Origin: Deltaproteobacteria bacterium
GTDB taxonomy: Bacteria; Desulfobacterota; Dissulfuribacteria; Dissulfuribacterales; UBA3076
NCBI GenBank assembly: GCA_030618205.1
Contig: JAUXDR010000058.1
Coordinates: forward strand, 1 to 6,746
Direction of reading: 5' to 3'
Length of the DNA: 6,746 nucleotides
Of this stretch, positions 5,801-6,746 are shown piece after piece. Numbering within the stretch: position 1 is the stretch's first letter; each line of letters begins with the position of its first letter. Under the pieces are notes generated by a model that was given only the letters and a program-made list of their open reading frames with translations, had not been told where the DNA came from and did not search any database. The translations under genes were made by a program, and so were the position numbers.

Positions 5801-6619
5801 ATGAATAGACCGCATTATCGAATAAGAAGCCTTAAGGGATTATCGGCAAGATGTCTTGTGCTTTTATGCCTTTTAATTATCGGCATTTTTGCCGGATGTG
5901 CCGGCAAGGACAGCGGCATTGAGGCCGGTAAAGATGAAGGCCTGTTTTCTTGGTTTCGTTCTGCAGCCGAGCCCCCGGATCCGGAGAGCGAGGTTGATCT
6001 GTCTGGCAAGGCCATGGACTACTTTGTACAAGGCCGCTATATCCTGGCAGAGGAGATATTTCAAAAGGTCAGGGATCGCTATCCCTTCAGCCCGTATGCT
6101 ACGCTTGCGGAATTGCGCCTTGGAGATTGCAAGTTTTACATGGGCGATTATGACGAAGCCATCGCCCTTTATGAGGAGTTTGAAAAGCTTCATCCCACCA
6201 ACGAGGCAGTAACATATGTGATCTTCCAGGAGGGTTCCTGCTATTACAGATTAATGGAAGGCCCTGATCGTGATCAAACCTTCACCCACAAGCTCGTTGA
6301 GACCTGTGAGCGGCTCCTTAACAGATATCCGGATAGTCCATACAGTTACGAGGCCCGCAAGCGAATGGCAGAGGCAAAGAACCGTCTGGCCCAGCATGAG
6401 GTTTTAGTGGCCCGATGGTATATTCGTACAGGGCAGGTACCACAGGCCAAAAATCGTCTGGAGACTGCCCTGGACCTTTATCCGGATACTTCGGCAGGAG
6501 TGAATGCTGCGCGTCTTCTAAAAAAGGAAAGGATATTCCAGCAGACCTCTACGGTCGAGACAGACAGAGCAAAAGAATCAGAGGAATCCTGGTGGAGGCG
6601 TCTGATACCCTTTATCTGA
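5801..6619 (+). CDS. bamD: Outer-membrane assembly lipoprotein BamD
   Basis: BamD (YfiO) is the essential lipoprotein partner of BamA in the complex that inserts beta-barrel proteins into the outer membrane; it acts on the periplasmic face. The 272 residues include a basic N-terminus, a hydrophobic segment and a lipobox ending FAGC with Cys33, with Ala34 consistent with outer-membrane sorting. TPR-type repeats follow: AMDYFVQGRY at 71-80, RYPFSPYA at 93-100, FYMGDYDEAI at 112-121, the BamD-typical HPTNEAV at 131-137, DRDQTFT at 156-162, NRYPDSPY at 174-181, and LAQHEVLVARWYIRTG at 196-211. An acidic linker and a WWRR tail end the protein. Phe30 at the -3 lipobox position is slightly unusual. 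An in-frame GTG one codon upstream is less likely from ribosome binding site spacing. The 3' end overlaps the convergent ABC ATPase gene by 8 bases. Confidence 0.92.
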   Translation: MNRPHYRIRSLKGLSARCLVLLCLLIIGIFAGCAGKDSGIEAGKDEGLFSWFRSAAEPPDPESEVDLSGKAMDYFVQGRYILAEEIFQKVRDRYPFSPYATLAELRLGDCKFYMGDYDEAIALYEEFEKLHPTNEAVTYVIFQEGSCYYRLMEGPDRDQTFTHKLVETCERLLNRYPDSPYSYEARKRMAEAKNRLAQHEVLVARWYIRTGQVPQAKNRLETALDLYPDTSAGVNAARLLKKERIFQQTSTVETDRAKESEESWWRRLIPFI

Positions 6620-6746
6620 ACAAGTGGCAGGAAACGCGCCTGTTGTTTTCCAGACGCAAATCTTCAGGCTCTATCTTTCTACAAATATCCATGGCCTTGG
6701 GGCAACGGTCCTGAAAGGCGCATCCTGAAGGAATAGAATCCAAGGC
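6612..6746 (-). CDS. Oligopeptide/dipeptide-type ABC transporter ATP-binding protein, C-terminal end (runs off the right edge)
   Basis: The last 44 codons of a leftward gene encode the C-terminal extension typical of OppD/OppF/DppD/DppF ATPases (the TIGR01727 oligopeptide/dipeptide region), which power peptide or nickel import at the inner membrane. The diagnostic pattern is IPSGCAFQDRCPKAMDIC, followed by a proline- and acid-rich stretch and the closing CHLFR before a TAA stop. Four Cys remain at residues 9, 15, 22 and 40 of the visible part. These are conserved in the family and have been linked to metal or iron-sulfur binding in some members. The nucleotide-binding core is outside the window, so D-type and F-type subunits cannot be told apart. 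The reading frame is uninterrupted to the edge. The stop lies inside the bamD coding end. Confidence 0.87.
   Translation of the reverse strand, partial: ALDSIPSGCAFQDRCPKAMDICRKIEPEDLRLENNRRVSCHLFR
6619..6649 (+). terminator. Possible bamD terminator inside the convergent ABC gene
   Basis: AACAA (6619-6623) and CAGG (6628-6631) can pair with CCTG (6639-6642) and TTGTT (6643-6647), with a 4-base bulge GTGG and a 7-base loop, followed by T residues to 6649. The bulge makes it a weak candidate. It lies in coding sequence of the opposite strand. Confidence 0.3.

Noticed and set aside
6415..6714. Plus-strand open frame across the end of bamD
   Set aside because: It overlaps both bamD and the C-terminal end of the ABC ATPase, which are clearly recognisable, and resembles no protein I know.

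Overview
The window looks like a stretch of a Gram-negative, probably anaerobic bacterium of the Desulfobacterota (former Deltaproteobacteria) type. This rests on two outer-membrane lipoproteins (a BamD-like assembly factor and an Oma1/LoiP-like M48 protease), a CdaA-type diadenylate cyclase, a ZraS/AtoS-like sensor kinase beside radA, and the style of the proteins. It also rests on intergenic arrays of 7-base tandem repeats, which I associate with such genomes. The taxonomic call is inference; there is no rRNA gene here. Base composition is mixed: in lines I counted, the housekeeping genes are about 45-63% GC, while the minus-strand pair in the middle is near 40%.

Layout. At the left edge, the first 70 codons of cdaA run leftward out of the window. 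A 119-base divergent gap, mostly filled by an inverted array of 7-base repeats, separates it from a rightward M48 metalloprotease lipoprotein gene. That gene converges, with a 6-base gap, on a leftward two-gene unit: a SpoIIM-family (DUF95) membrane protein followed 3 bases later by a PPC-domain (DUF296) protein. A 215-base divergent spacer leads to a rightward histidine kinase and, 29 bases later, radA with a TTG start. Then come a 157-base gap, thioredoxin, a perfect 11-bp hairpin terminator, two different 7-base tandem repeats, and bamD. At the right edge, the last 44 codons of an oligopeptide/dipeptide-type ABC transporter ATPase run leftward, and their stop overlaps the end of bamD by 8 bases.

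How the genes fit together. Most are independent housekeeping functions: c-di-AMP signalling (cdaA), envelope protein quality control and outer-membrane assembly (M48 lipoprotein, BamD), recombination and repair (RadA), thiol redox (thioredoxin), peptide uptake (ABC ATPase) and sensing (kinase with no regulator in view). The only compact unit of unknown purpose is the SpoIIM-PPC pair, which is AT-rich relative to its flanks.

I do not see a clear, wholly new system. The two observations most worth following are the family of 7-base repeats, which sits immediately upstream of two lipoprotein genes and also inside cdaA, and the SpoIIM-PPC pair.
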